Positions 1 through 5,932 of a stretch of DNA of 5,932 nucleotides are shown piece by piece; position 1 is the first letter of the stretch; every line of letters begins with the position of its first letter. Source of the stretch: an uncultured Clostridia bacterium (lineage in GTDB: Bacteria; Bacillota; Clostridia; Oscillospirales; CAG-272); NCBI GenBank assembly GCA_937934385.1, contig CALGZV010000384.1:1-5932 (forward strand), in the 5' to 3' direction. Below the pieces are notes generated by a model. That model was not told where the DNA came from. It did not search any database and worked only from the letters and a program-made list of their open reading frames with translations. The position numbers were made by a program, and so were the translations under genes.

Positions 1-327
1 GCTGTCAGCACTTGTAAATGATATCGTAGATGTAACAGGGTATCTACCATCTCTAAGATATACAGTAATACCGCCGTCCGGAAGTCCGTCCTCCGACGCT
101 GCAAGCTCGCGTATAGTATTACGGGCTTTTTCGATCGTCGCAAACGGTGCATCGACAGTTCCCTCTGCATCGTCACTGCCAAGCGGCGAAATATAATACT
201 CAAAGGCTGTTTTTTCTTCATCCGCAGCATATATACCGCCGGAAAATAAAAGCGGTAAAAAAGTTACTGATGCCAACATAATCAGCGACAGTACAGATAT
301 ACAAATTCTGTCTGATGTTCTTTTCAT
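1..327 (-). CDS. Secreted right-handed beta-helix protein, probable carbohydrate-active enzyme (N-terminal part only)
   Basis: This is the 5' end of a gene that runs off the left edge; 109 codons are visible. Residues 1-34 look like a Sec signal peptide: basic start (K2, R3, R7), hydrophobic stretch from about 8 to 28, and a probable signal peptidase I site after IYA (A34/A35), so the product should be exported. The mature start, YYISPLGSDD (44-53), then APFATIEKAR (60-69), GLPDGGITVYLRDGRYPV and a run ending in S-A-D-S, matches the opening of large right-handed parallel beta-helix proteins that act on polysaccharides (pectate-lyase-like fold; GH141-like enzymes and DUF1565-type proteins begin this way). 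The catalytic region lies outside the window, so activity and substrate cannot be assigned. The ATG at 327 is preceded by an AG-rich ribosome site (338-346, GGGAAAGAG on the minus strand) ten bases away, and by a consensus promoter. It is transcribed divergently from the HAD gene. Confidence 0.8.
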   Translation of the reverse strand, partial: MKRTSDRICISVLSLIMLASVTFLPLLFSGGIYAADEEKTAFEYYISPLGSDDAEGTVDAPFATIEKARNTIRELAASEDGLPDGGITVYLRDGRYPVTSTISFTSADS

Positions 328-437
328 AAATCAATATCTCTTTCCCTTTATCAACAGATAATATCCGCAAAAAATATTTGATCGCAAAAAACTTATTTGT
401 ATAATATTAACATTATAATTCCATATATGCCAACGAA

Positions 438-466
438 ATTATAACATATAATGAACGTTATGTCAA
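438..466 (-). promoter_or_regulatory. Consensus sigma-A promoter for the beta-helix gene
   Basis: On the minus strand TTGACA (466-461) and TATAAT (443-438) are separated by exactly 17 bases, a perfect match to the housekeeping consensus. The expected start of transcription is near 431, giving a leader of about 100 bases before the ATG at 327. Such a strong core promoter on an exported carbohydrate-active gene suggests control by a repressor rather than an activator, but that is inference. Confidence 0.8.
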
Positions 467-477
467 CGTATATGACA
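461..477. promoter_or_regulatory. Possible operator: TGTCA/TGACA inverted repeat over the -35 box
   Basis: TGTCA (461-465) and TGACA (473-477) form 5-base inverted arms around a 7-base spacer. The inner arm lies inside the -35 hexamer of the beta-helix promoter. A second small palindrome, AACGTT (454-459), lies in the -35/-10 spacer. The position suits a repressor site, but the arms are short and the region is AT-rich, so chance is a real alternative. Confidence 0.25.
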
Positions 478-538
478 AAAAAATTATTATATTAAAACAT
501 TTTTTGTACAATATTTCTCTTCATTATATAACAAACTA

Positions 539-567
539 TTGCAATTTATCCGAGAAAGAGTTACAAT
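539..567 (+). promoter_or_regulatory. Sigma-A promoter for the HAD hydrolase gene
   Basis: TTGCAA (539-544) and TACAAT (562-567) are spaced by 17 bases. This predicts transcription from about 574 and a short leader of roughly 22 bases before the ATG at 596. A weaker upstream pair, TTGTAC (504-509) and TATAAC (527-532), also has a 17-base spacer and could be a second start. Confidence 0.6.
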
Positions 568-583
568 AAAAAGATAAAAGATC

Positions 584-587
584 GGAG
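584..587 (+). promoter_or_regulatory. Ribosome binding site of the HAD gene
   Basis: GGAG lies eight bases before the ATG at 596. It supports this start over the in-frame ATG at 635 (residue M14), which has no purine-rich site in front of it. The 13 extra residues before the core FDYG motif are therefore probably translated. Confidence 0.65.
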
Positions 588-595
588 TATCAGAT

Positions 596-1360
596 ATGTA
601 TAAAAAAACAAGCAGAATAAACATACTTCCAAAAATGATAATATTTGATTACGGCCACACACTTCTTTATGAACCGGACTGGAACCCCCTGCACGGAATT
701 GAAGCACTTATGCCGTATGTTTCAAAAAATCCGGATAATCTCACCGCCGAAGACATTATATCTCATTTCGAATATATATTTCTGAAGCGTCTTGGCGAGA
801 TAAAGCGTACCGGATACGATATTCCGGGATACATCGCAGCAAAATTTTTTCTTGAATATCTGCGTATAGAGCTGTCTATACCGTACAGTCAGGCCGAAGC
901 CGTATTCTGGAATGCCGAAACACCTGGCGCTAAGATGCCCGGTGTTTCCGAGATGCTTTCTTCACTTTACAGTCTCGGAATCAAAACGGCAGTAATAAGC
1001 AATCTCACAATGTCAGGTAAAGGACTTTCGGAAAGAATTTCTCGGCTTATTCCCGAAAGCAAAATGGAATTTGTAATTACCTCAGGAGATTATATGTTCC
1101 GAAAACCTGATCCTATGATCTTCAGACTTGCAATAAAAAAATCAGGACTTGCTCCCGAAAAAATATGGTTCTGCGGTGATAATCCGAACGCCGATATTGA
1201 AGGTGCTGCGGGAGTCGGTATCTTCCCTGTATGGTATGACAGCAGTATAGAATGTCCCTACCGGGATAAAGAACGTGAAGTACAGCCGTCGTGCAATATG
1301 CTTCATATCCGTCACTGGAGCGAACTTACGGATTTTTTACAGTCTGCCTCCGAAAAATAA
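596..1360 (+). CDS. HAD-superfamily hydrolase, subfamily IA-like
   Basis: The 254-residue protein is a soluble cytoplasmic member of the haloacid dehalogenase superfamily. Motif I is IIFDYGHTL with nucleophile D18; motif II is VISN (S135); motif III is the lysine of FRKPDP (K170); motif IV is CGDNPNAD (D195 and D200, Mg2+ binding). Residues of about 30-115 between motifs I and II are helical in character and fit a C1 cap. The length is normal for subfamily IA. The position two after the nucleophile, where phosphatases carry the general acid Asp, is Gly (G20). The FDYGxTL variant recurs in clostridial COG1011-type proteins, so this looks like a lineage feature rather than damage. The substrate is unknown: a small phosphorylated metabolite is the default guess, but the missing acid makes standard phosphatase chemistry uncertain. 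The gene has its own promoter and shares a terminator with the convergent lyxose isomerase gene, so context gives no pathway. Confidence 0.88.
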   Translation: MYKKTSRINILPKMIIFDYGHTLLYEPDWNPLHGIEALMPYVSKNPDNLTAEDIISHFEYIFLKRLGEIKRTGYDIPGYIAAKFFLEYLRIELSIPYSQAEAVFWNAETPGAKMPGVSEMLSSLYSLGIKTAVISNLTMSGKGLSERISRLIPESKMEFVITSGDYMFRKPDPMIFRLAIKKSGLAPEKIWFCGDNPNADIEGAAGVGIFPVWYDSSIECPYRDKEREVQPSCNMLHIRHWSELTDFLQSASEK

Positions 1361-1385
1361 GCCTGACCGACACCGGCATATGTAA

Positions 1386-1417
1386 AAAAGCGATACCGAA
1401 TATCCGGTATCGCTTTT
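1386..1417. terminator. Bidirectional Rho-independent terminator
   Basis: GCGATACCG (1390-1398) pairs with CGGTATCGC (1405-1413) around a six-base loop. Flanking AAAA (1386-1389) and TTTT (1414-1417) extend the stem to 13 pairs. It begins 25 bases after the HAD stop and ends 13 bases from the isomerase stop. Read on the minus strand it is followed by a run of six T, so it should work best for the isomerase transcript while also ending the HAD transcript. Confidence 0.9.
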
Positions 1418-1430
1418 CTGTATCTCAGAA

Positions 1431-2120
1431 TCAGACGTTACAGCCTTCGCTGTAGTCCATACTGAGAAGAGTTATCGGCTTTTCATCCTCCTCGATCTTA
1501 GGGAAACGTCCTGTCTGCTCGTAGAAGCGGTTATCGATACGGTCATCGTTAACCTTCGATACCTCTCCGATAAGTACCTTACCGCCCTCAGCCCAGAAGC
1601 TGTGATAGCAGCCGGGAAGAAGCGTAATGCTTTCTCCGGGTTTTACACGGACAAGACTTCCTGCGGGAAGTTCAAAGTTGCGTCCGTCCATGCTGACATG
1701 GACGGGAGTATCTGCAAAATGCGCCTCATCTCCGGTCGCATTGTAAAGCTGAACGACAAGATCTGCTCCGCCGCGGTTTATAATATCTTCCATCTTCATT
1801 CTGTGGAAGTGGAAAGGCGTAACCTGCTTTTCCTCGGTGATGAGCATCTTTTCGGCATACGGCTTTGTATATTTATCCATGCCGTAATTACCGTTGCGGA
1901 TAGTAAACATAAGCAGCCCTATCTTATGATAGTCGCCGCTTCCGAAATCGGTAATATCCCATCCGAGCATATTGTCGCGTATCTCGTCATATTCTCTGTT
2001 ATCTGCTACAGCGGCCCACTGCTCCGGAGTCCAACGCGCAAACGGCGGGAGTCTGAAATTCATCTTGTCGGCGAACTCGAGAGCGTCAACAATGATCTTG
2101 TTTATTTCTGAACGTTTCAT
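1431..2120 (-). CDS. D-lyxose ketol-isomerase (D-lyxose/D-mannose isomerase family)
   Basis: This 229-residue cytoplasmic enzyme matches the cupin-fold D-lyxose isomerase family (EC 5.3.1.15), which interconverts D-lyxose and D-xylulose. Characterised members also act on D-mannose/D-fructose. The metal-binding cupin motif is visible as TPFHFHRMKMED: H104, H106 and E111, with the fourth ligand H173 in PGCYHSFW; K109 sits between the ligands as in the family. FARWTPEQW near residues 27-35, the GLLMFTIRNG segment (68-77) and GEVSKVNDD (185-193) are further family hallmarks. Length is close to the roughly 227 residues of the enterobacterial enzyme. The ATG at 2120 is preceded by a perfect AGGAGG. 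The gene stands alone between its own promoter and a shared terminator, with no xylulokinase, transporter or regulator beside it, so whether lyxose, mannose or another aldose is the natural substrate cannot be read from context. Function assignment is strong; physiological role is open. Confidence 0.93.
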   Translation of the reverse strand: MKRSEINKIIVDALEFADKMNFRLPPFARWTPEQWAAVADNREYDEIRDNMLGWDITDFGSGDYHKIGLLMFTIRNGNYGMDKYTKPYAEKMLITEEKQVTPFHFHRMKMEDIINRGGADLVVQLYNATGDEAHFADTPVHVSMDGRNFELPAGSLVRVKPGESITLLPGCYHSFWAEGGKVLIGEVSKVNDDRIDNRFYEQTGRFPKIEEDEKPITLLSMDYSEGCNV

Positions 2121-2129
2121 GTGATCTTT

Positions 2130-2135
2130 CCTCCT
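2130..2135 (-). promoter_or_regulatory. Strong ribosome binding site of the isomerase gene
   Basis: AGGAGG on the minus strand, nine bases before the ATG at 2120, is a full match to the anti-Shine-Dalgarno core. It fixes the start and predicts efficient translation. Confidence 0.85.
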
Positions 2136-2171
2136 GAATATATATAATTGATCAAACGCATGATTTATATA

Positions 2172-2203
2172 ATTATACTAACACATTCCGACCGATATTT
2201 CAA
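2172..2203 (-). promoter_or_regulatory. Probable sigma-A promoter of the isomerase gene
   Basis: On the minus strand TTGAAA (2203-2198) is followed after 17 bases by TAGTAT (2180-2175). A better -10 sequence, TATAAT (2177-2172), overlaps it but would need a 20-base spacer. Either reading places the start near 2165, giving a leader of about 45 bases. The leader contains the eight-base palindrome TTGATCAA (2148-2155), which may be chance. No clear catabolite-repression (cre) site was seen. Confidence 0.5.
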
Positions 2204-2316
2204 GAGAAAACATTAACTTTTTATTAAAAAAGCATAAAACAGAAGCTTAAATCAATATGAATACAGTAAAATGGAGTTATTATATAGTTATATCCTGATC
2301 TATAGTCCATAAAAAT

Positions 2317-2343
2317 AATGGACGGGTACATCTCCCGTCCATT
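2317..2343 (-). terminator. Rho-independent terminator of the M16C peptidase gene
   Basis: AATGGACGGG (2317-2326) pairs with CCCGTCCATT (2334-2343) to make a 10-base stem with a seven-base loop. On the minus strand it is followed by A then five T. It lies 19 bases past the peptidase stop codon and separates that gene from the isomerase gene, so the two are not an operon unless readthrough occurs. On the plus strand the following bases are not T-rich enough for a good terminator. Confidence 0.85.
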
Positions 2344-2362
2344 TACAGTTTAATAAAGGTTT

Positions 2363-5300
2363 TTACGCCAGCGGAACAAGATTATCAAAATTGTTGCTCT
2401 CACGAAGTTTCTTAGCATTTCCAAGGGTACATCTGTAATTCTGCGCGCATACAGCATCTATAATATCTGCTGCTGCTCGGAGCTGTTCCGCCGTAGTATC
2501 AATTATTTCGCTGCGCTCGCGCTGAATATCTGCATAACTGATACCCGAAAGATATGCAGACATAGAGCGGTCAGCCTTTTCTCGTGCAGAAAGCGGACGG
2601 TCAAAACCGCTGAAAGTTCCGATTATATATCTTGTAAGGGCTTCCTCGTCGGGGGCAAGTTTTCTTATCCATTCTCCTGCATTCATGTAAACCTCTTCGG
2701 TAGTTTTAAGATGAGGATCACGGAATGAAGTAAAAAATACATTTCCGGAAACTCCGCCGAACCGGCAGCCGCATCCATAAGCTCCGCCCTTTACGCGAAC
2801 AGCTCCGTACAGATACTCACAGTTGAGGACGTTTTCAAGCACCTTCAGGCTTCCGCTGTACTTATATCCGGCGTCTGTCAGATTTCCGCCCATACCTACA
2901 AACTGTACCTGAGAGGACATCATAAAACCCTCATTCTTTCTTACAGGAGTCAGAATATCTCCGTCAATACCTTCGAAAAAGCCGTTACAGCCATCGAGAA
3001 TTCCGCTTTCCGACGCATGATCTCCGAGTTTTGAGGTAAACTCAGGAAGCGCTGCCTCAAGCGCACGCATACCGTCATCTCCGCTGCTCACACTTATCAG
3101 CATCCGTTCCGGAGAAAATATATATGAAGCAAGCACAGCAAAGCTGTCTGAAATCCTGTCTTCGAAACCGCTGAAACCGGACTGAAGTGTCTTAATAAAA
3201 TCATATGCCGATATACCGCCGAGCCATTCGTTTATCACAGCGTGGCGCGAAAAATATGAAATAAGACGGGACGCCGCAACTGAATTACCGCGGCTGTTTA
3301 TCCTGCTCTGCATATCCGACCTGCTCTCAGCGATAAGCTCACGCAGGCGCTTGGCATCTTTAAATTTTGTGGACGTAATAATCTCGGCGGAAAGCCTGAG
3401 CGCATCTCCGACCTTATTTTCAAAACAGCTCAGCGACAAAGAAAACATAAGTCTGCTCTTGTCGCGTGCTTCGCTTTTCATCACATTTACCGGAGCAAAA
3501 CTCATTTTGCCGACATTAAGTCTTACTTCATTCGAAAGATCAAGATACCCATGCTCTGCGGTATCCATTCTTCCGAGAAGTCCGCCGAGCTGTCCGACAT
3601 ACGGAATCCATTTTTCGGGAAGCTCCGATATATCAAAATAGAACGTAATATATGCAATTCCTCCGGTAAAGCCGTCATGAATTACCGTTTTTACCCCGCA
3701 AACATCGGTTTCATTATTTGAAAGCGGAAGCGCTTCTCTCTCAAGATCGGATCTTTTAAGAGACGGAATGCAGCTCTGCTCTTCGGGTGTTGACGGAGCG
3801 CTCTGATATCTGCGGAGATTCTCTGTTGCAGTAATGATACCGGATATCTCTTCCGGACTGAGTCCTGCTTTATACTCGGCAAGCTGCGAGGCGAGTTTTT
3901 CCTCAAGCATATCCGTCATACCGGGTTTCGGTTCATATGAAAGAAGAACCGAATGCACCGAATCAAGCACATATTTTTCTATAAGCTCCTCATAGAAACG
4001 GGTACTCAGCTTTTCACGGAGTTCTGCGTAAACATCACCTCCGCGCATATACGTAAAAGCGGCTCTGTCGTCATATATCCAACTCTGCAGCATGTCAAGA
4101 CCGCAGGAAAGTCCCCTCGGTGTACTTCCGTAATCAGCTTCGCGGTAGGAAAATTCCCTCGAATTTATCGCCGCTTCAAGCGACTTGCGGTCGATTCCCT
4201 TTGCTGCATCCCGGAATCCGTTTAATATTATTTCGTAGAAAAGTTGCTTATCACGGGCGTCGGCATTTTTAGCCATAATAAAAATACCGCTTTGGCGCAA
4301 ATGCTCCATTATTCCGCCAAAAACGTCCTGACCGATTCCGGCATCGAGAAGTGCCTGTCTGATCGGCGCACCCGGAGTATTTATCAAAGCATCGGCAATT
4401 ATATCCCATGCAACGCAGCTGACAACGTCAGAGGACTCACACGTAAGAGCTGAATACGAAAGATACGTTCGCTCATCTCTGCCGTCAATGTTATCATTGT
4501 CACCGCTTTCCGCATCCGCCTCTACAGAATAATACGATGTAGCATCTCTGAGTCCTCCGAACGGCTTCTGAAATCCGATCTCTGTTCCGCTGACATCTAT
4601 ACGGTCATAATCAGAAAGATAGTTTTCATCGAGCCAGCCAAGCCGTTCCTCAATGTCAATATCACCCCAAAGGAAGATATAACTGTTAGACGGATGATAG
4701 TGTGTGCGGTGAAAATCAAGATACTGCTCATACGTAAGCTCAGGGATATGCTCCGGATCTCCTCCGGAATTTCTTCCGTAGGTAATATCGGGAAACATTA
4801 CCTTGCATACCTCATCGAATATCGAGCTGTCAGGAGATGACAGCACACCTTTCATTTCGTTATATACAATACCGTTTATCTTCAGCTCGCCGTCTGGATT
4901 TTCAAGTTCGTAATGCCACCCCTCCTGCATAAATATCTCTTTATATTTATAGATATTCGGGTGAAAAACCGCATCTGCATAAACGCTCATAAGGTTCTCA
5001 AAATCATGATCGTTGCAGCTTGCAACGGGATAAACGGTTTTATCCGGATATGTCATAGCATTGAGAAAAGTATTAAGCGACCCCTTTGCAAGCAGCATAA
5101 ACGGATCGCGCGAAGGATATTTGTCCGAGCCGCACAAAACAGTATGTTCAATAATATGGGGTACGCCCGTATCATCAGAGACCGGAGTGCGGAAGCCAAT
5201 AAAGAAAACTTTATTTTTGTCATCGGTAGATATCACACATACACGCGCTCCGGACTTTTTGTGACGGAAAACAAGACCGCATCCGCTCACATCCGTGAGA

Positions 5301-5371
5301 TATTCCTCGTATTCAAGCTCATATGCCGGAAGCGGTGAAAGCTCACCGCCCCCCTTTATGTTTTTTGACAT
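2363..5371 (-). CDS. M16C-family zinc metallopeptidase (presequence-protease/PreP-like)
   Basis: The 1002-residue protein is a full-length M16C (pitrilysin clan, PreP/Cym1-like) peptidase; these enzymes enclose unfolded peptides in a chamber of two linked halves and cut them. The N-terminal half has the inverted zinc motif HIIEH: H72 and H76 as ligands, E75 as catalytic base. The distal ligand is E172 in GIVYNEMKG, about 96 residues later as in the family. SLNTFLNAMTYPDKTVYPV (98-116) is another hallmark. A charged helical linker at about 485-550 (AGLSPEEIS, then SAPSTPEEQ and SDLERE) matches the M16C-associated domain. The C-terminal half keeps the substrate-binding Arg/Tyr pair in RVKGGAYG (R859, Y865). 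There is no signal peptide or membrane segment, so it should act in the cytoplasm, probably on peptide fragments. An acidic stretch at 284-301 (ESGDNDNIDGRDE) looks like a loop extension. The ATG at 5371 has a purine-rich site (GGAAAGGAA, 5383-5391) about 12 bases upstream. It is transcribed alone. Confidence 0.95.
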   Translation of the reverse strand: MSKNIKGGGELSPLPAYELEYEEYLTDVSGCGLVFRHKKSGARVCVISTDDKNKVFFIGFRTPVSDDTGVPHIIEHTVLCGSDKYPSRDPFMLLAKGSLNTFLNAMTYPDKTVYPVASCNDHDFENLMSVYADAVFHPNIYKYKEIFMQEGWHYELENPDGELKINGIVYNEMKGVLSSPDSSIFDEVCKVMFPDITYGRNSGGDPEHIPELTYEQYLDFHRTHYHPSNSYIFLWGDIDIEERLGWLDENYLSDYDRIDVSGTEIGFQKPFGGLRDATSYYSVEADAESGDNDNIDGRDERTYLSYSALTCESSDVVSCVAWDIIADALINTPGAPIRQALLDAGIGQDVFGGIMEHLRQSGIFIMAKNADARDKQLFYEIILNGFRDAAKGIDRKSLEAAINSREFSYREADYGSTPRGLSCGLDMLQSWIYDDRAAFTYMRGGDVYAELREKLSTRFYEELIEKYVLDSVHSVLLSYEPKPGMTDMLEEKLASQLAEYKAGLSPEEISGIITATENLRRYQSAPSTPEEQSCIPSLKRSDLEREALPLSNNETDVCGVKTVIHDGFTGGIAYITFYFDISELPEKWIPYVGQLGGLLGRMDTAEHGYLDLSNEVRLNVGKMSFAPVNVMKSEARDKSRLMFSLSLSCFENKVGDALRLSAEIITSTKFKDAKRLRELIAESRSDMQSRINSRGNSVAASRLISYFSRHAVINEWLGGISAYDFIKTLQSGFSGFEDRISDSFAVLASYIFSPERMLISVSSGDDGMRALEAALPEFTSKLGDHASESGILDGCNGFFEGIDGDILTPVRKNEGFMMSSQVQFVGMGGNLTDAGYKYSGSLKVLENVLNCEYLYGAVRVKGGAYGCGCRFGGVSGNVFFTSFRDPHLKTTEEVYMNAGEWIRKLAPDEEALTRYIIGTFSGFDRPLSAREKADRSMSAYLSGISYADIQRERSEIIDTTAEQLRAAADIIDAVCAQNYRCTLGNAKKLRESNNFDNLVPLA

Positions 5372-5442
5372 AATAAACGTTATTCCTTTCCTGATGTGAA
5401 CGGTTAATTCTGCTATAATTATTTGCAGTTTAGGGCAGCAAT

Positions 5443-5476
5443 CTGCTGTATTATTTATTTTATACCAAAACAGCAG
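5443..5476. repeat. CTGC/GCAG repeat cluster upstream of the peptidase gene
   Basis: CTGCTGT (5443-5449) and ACAGCAG (5470-5476) form a 7-base inverted repeat with a 20-base AT-rich spacer holding the probable -10 box. A competing pairing exists: CAGCA (5436-5440) with TGCTG (5444-5448), loop of three. In addition, GCAGTTTA occurs as a direct repeat at 5425-5432 and 5473-5480. The set could be an operator or an mRNA leader structure, or low-complexity coincidence. Confidence 0.4.
5459..5467 (-). promoter_or_regulatory. Possible extended -10 promoter of the M16C peptidase gene
   Basis: TGGTATAAA on the minus strand (5467-5459) fits the extended -10 pattern TGnTATAAT. No convincing -35 hexamer lies 17 bases upstream, which extended -10 promoters tolerate. 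Transcription would start near 5452 with a leader of about 80 bases. A weaker alternative is TTGCTG (5441-5436) with TATAGC (5417-5412), spacer 18. Confidence 0.4.
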
Positions 5477-5497
5477 TTTAATAACATATTTTCATAT

Positions 5498-5531
5498 AAA
5501 AAATTCAGTTCAGCTTTTTATAGTACGCTGA
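5498..5531 (-). terminator. Weak candidate terminator after the actin-like gene
   Basis: Read on the minus strand, TCAGC (5531-5527) can pair with GCTGA (5514-5510), followed six bases later by six T (5503-5498). The stem is only five pairs with a 12-base loop, so termination would be inefficient. No better hairpin was seen in the 199-base gap, so partial readthrough into the peptidase gene is possible. Confidence 0.25.
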
Positions 5532-5570
5532 TAAATTCTTTTTAAGCGATATATTTATTTATGGATATAT

Positions 5571-5932
5571 TTACATATTTTCAAAAAGGCGTTTGAATCC
5601 TATAGCGGTCAACGCTACCGGATCCTTTGCGAGCGACGCCGGAACTTCTGTAACAGCTTCAATGAATTCTCTGAAACCGTACAAAAGGCTTCCCCCGCCG
5701 CCCAGCATTATACCGTTTTTTTCAATATCTGAATACTCAGCGTCGCTGAGATCATCTATAAAATCACATATACCGACAGCAATACGTTTTACAGATGGGC
5801 TGATTGCGCCGAATATCTCTTTAGAATCAACTACAACCGAATTAGGCAATCCGTCTGAAATGTTTGTTCCGGACACTCTGTCGGTAATAACACTGTCACG
5901 CTTCCATACTCCTCCCAGAGAATTTTTAATGC
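5571..5932 (-). CDS. MreB/Mbl-like bacterial actin, C-terminal part
   Basis: The open frame continues past the right edge; the last 119 residues and the stop are visible. A GTG at 5876 is in frame, but coding similarity continues upstream of it, so it is internal and not the start. The order matches the end of MreB-type actins: IKNSLG at the edge (family AExIK...GSA region), SGTNISDGLPNSVVVDSKEIFGAI (family GLPxxIxIxxxEVxEAI), then NGIMLGGGGSLLYGFREFI (the ILTGGGALLRGLDELI nucleotide-binding element), and finally VPASLAKDPVALTAIGFKRL (family VxVAEDPLTCVALGTGKxL). The threonine or similar residue before the glycine triplet is replaced by Gly, and identity to classic MreB appears modest. The product would form membrane-associated filaments guiding cell-wall synthesis or a related structural role. 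The next gene on the strand is a peptidase rather than mreC, so this is probably a stand-alone MreB/Mbl paralogue. ParM/Alp-type actins are less likely from the motif pattern. Confidence 0.8.
   Translation of the reverse strand, partial: IKNSLGGVWKRDSVITDRVSGTNISDGLPNSVVVDSKEIFGAISPSVKRIAVGICDFIDDLSDAEYSDIEKNGIMLGGGGSLLYGFREFIEAVTEVPASLAKDPVALTAIGFKRLFENM

Noticed and set aside
328..595. Possible small gene or RNA in the divergent spacer
   Set aside because: The spacer is very AT-rich with frequent stops, and its visible signals are the two divergent promoters and ribosome sites. No stable structured RNA was seen.
1602..2111. 169-codon open frame on the plus strand
   Set aside because: It is entirely antisense to the lyxose isomerase gene, whose product has recognisable catalytic motifs. 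Its translation shows no family features and it has no ribosome site.
2141..2316. Possible small peptide or riboswitch upstream of the isomerase gene
   Set aside because: There is no start codon with a ribosome site followed by a meaningful frame and no recognisable aptamer. A 4-base AAGC/GCTT pairing near 2229-2248 is too weak to call.
3691..3906. 71-codon minus-strand frame overlapping the peptidase gene
   Set aside because: It is an out-of-frame shadow of the M16C linker region on the same strand, with no independent start signal.
3351..5338. Several short open frames (69-141 codons) on the plus strand inside the peptidase gene
   Set aside because: All are antisense to a 1002-codon gene with full family conservation. 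Their translations look like low-information shadows.
5571..5876. Short 101-residue gene starting at a GTG
   Set aside because: The frame stays open to the window edge and the upstream residues continue the MreB-like pattern, so the GTG is an internal valine codon and the gene is a partial larger one.

Overview
The window reads as an ordinary stretch of chromosome from a low-to-moderate-GC Firmicute, most likely a gut Clostridia of the Oscillospiraceae (Ruminococcus-like) type. The signs are AT-rich spacers with near-consensus sigma-A promoters, strong Shine-Dalgarno sites, Rho-independent terminators, and protein families common in that group: a secreted beta-helix carbohydrate-active protein, a HAD hydrolase with an FDYGHTL nucleophile motif, a D-lyxose isomerase, an M16C peptidase and an MreB-like actin. 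The taxonomic placement is inference, because no rRNA or marker gene is present.

Layout. Positions 1-327 (minus) hold the first 109 codons of a secreted right-handed beta-helix protein with a signal peptide. A 268-bp divergent spacer (328-595) carries a perfect-consensus promoter for that gene and a good promoter for the HAD hydrolase at 596-1360 (plus). The HAD gene converges on a D-lyxose isomerase gene (1431-2120, minus), and the two share one bidirectional hairpin terminator at 1386-1417. The isomerase has its own promoter and a perfect AGGAGG site. Beyond it, a terminator at 2317-2343 closes the 1002-codon M16C metallopeptidase gene (2363-5371, minus). A 199-bp repeat-bearing spacer separates that gene from the 3' end of an MreB/Mbl-like actin gene (5571 to beyond 5932, minus).

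How the genes work together. Every complete gene appears to be transcribed on its own, and there is no operon that would define a joint pathway. The beta-helix protein and the lyxose isomerase both fit a plant-polysaccharide or pentose-using lifestyle, but they lie in separate transcription units and a direct link is only suggestive. The M16C peptidase is probably a cytoplasmic oligopeptidase with all catalytic residues intact. The actin-like gene is not followed by mreC/mreD, so it is probably a stand-alone shape or filament paralogue.

I found no mobile element, CRISPR array, tRNA, rRNA or clear novel system. The points most worth a second look are the missing second aspartate in the HAD motif I, the divergent stand-alone actin, and the repeat cluster upstream of the peptidase gene.
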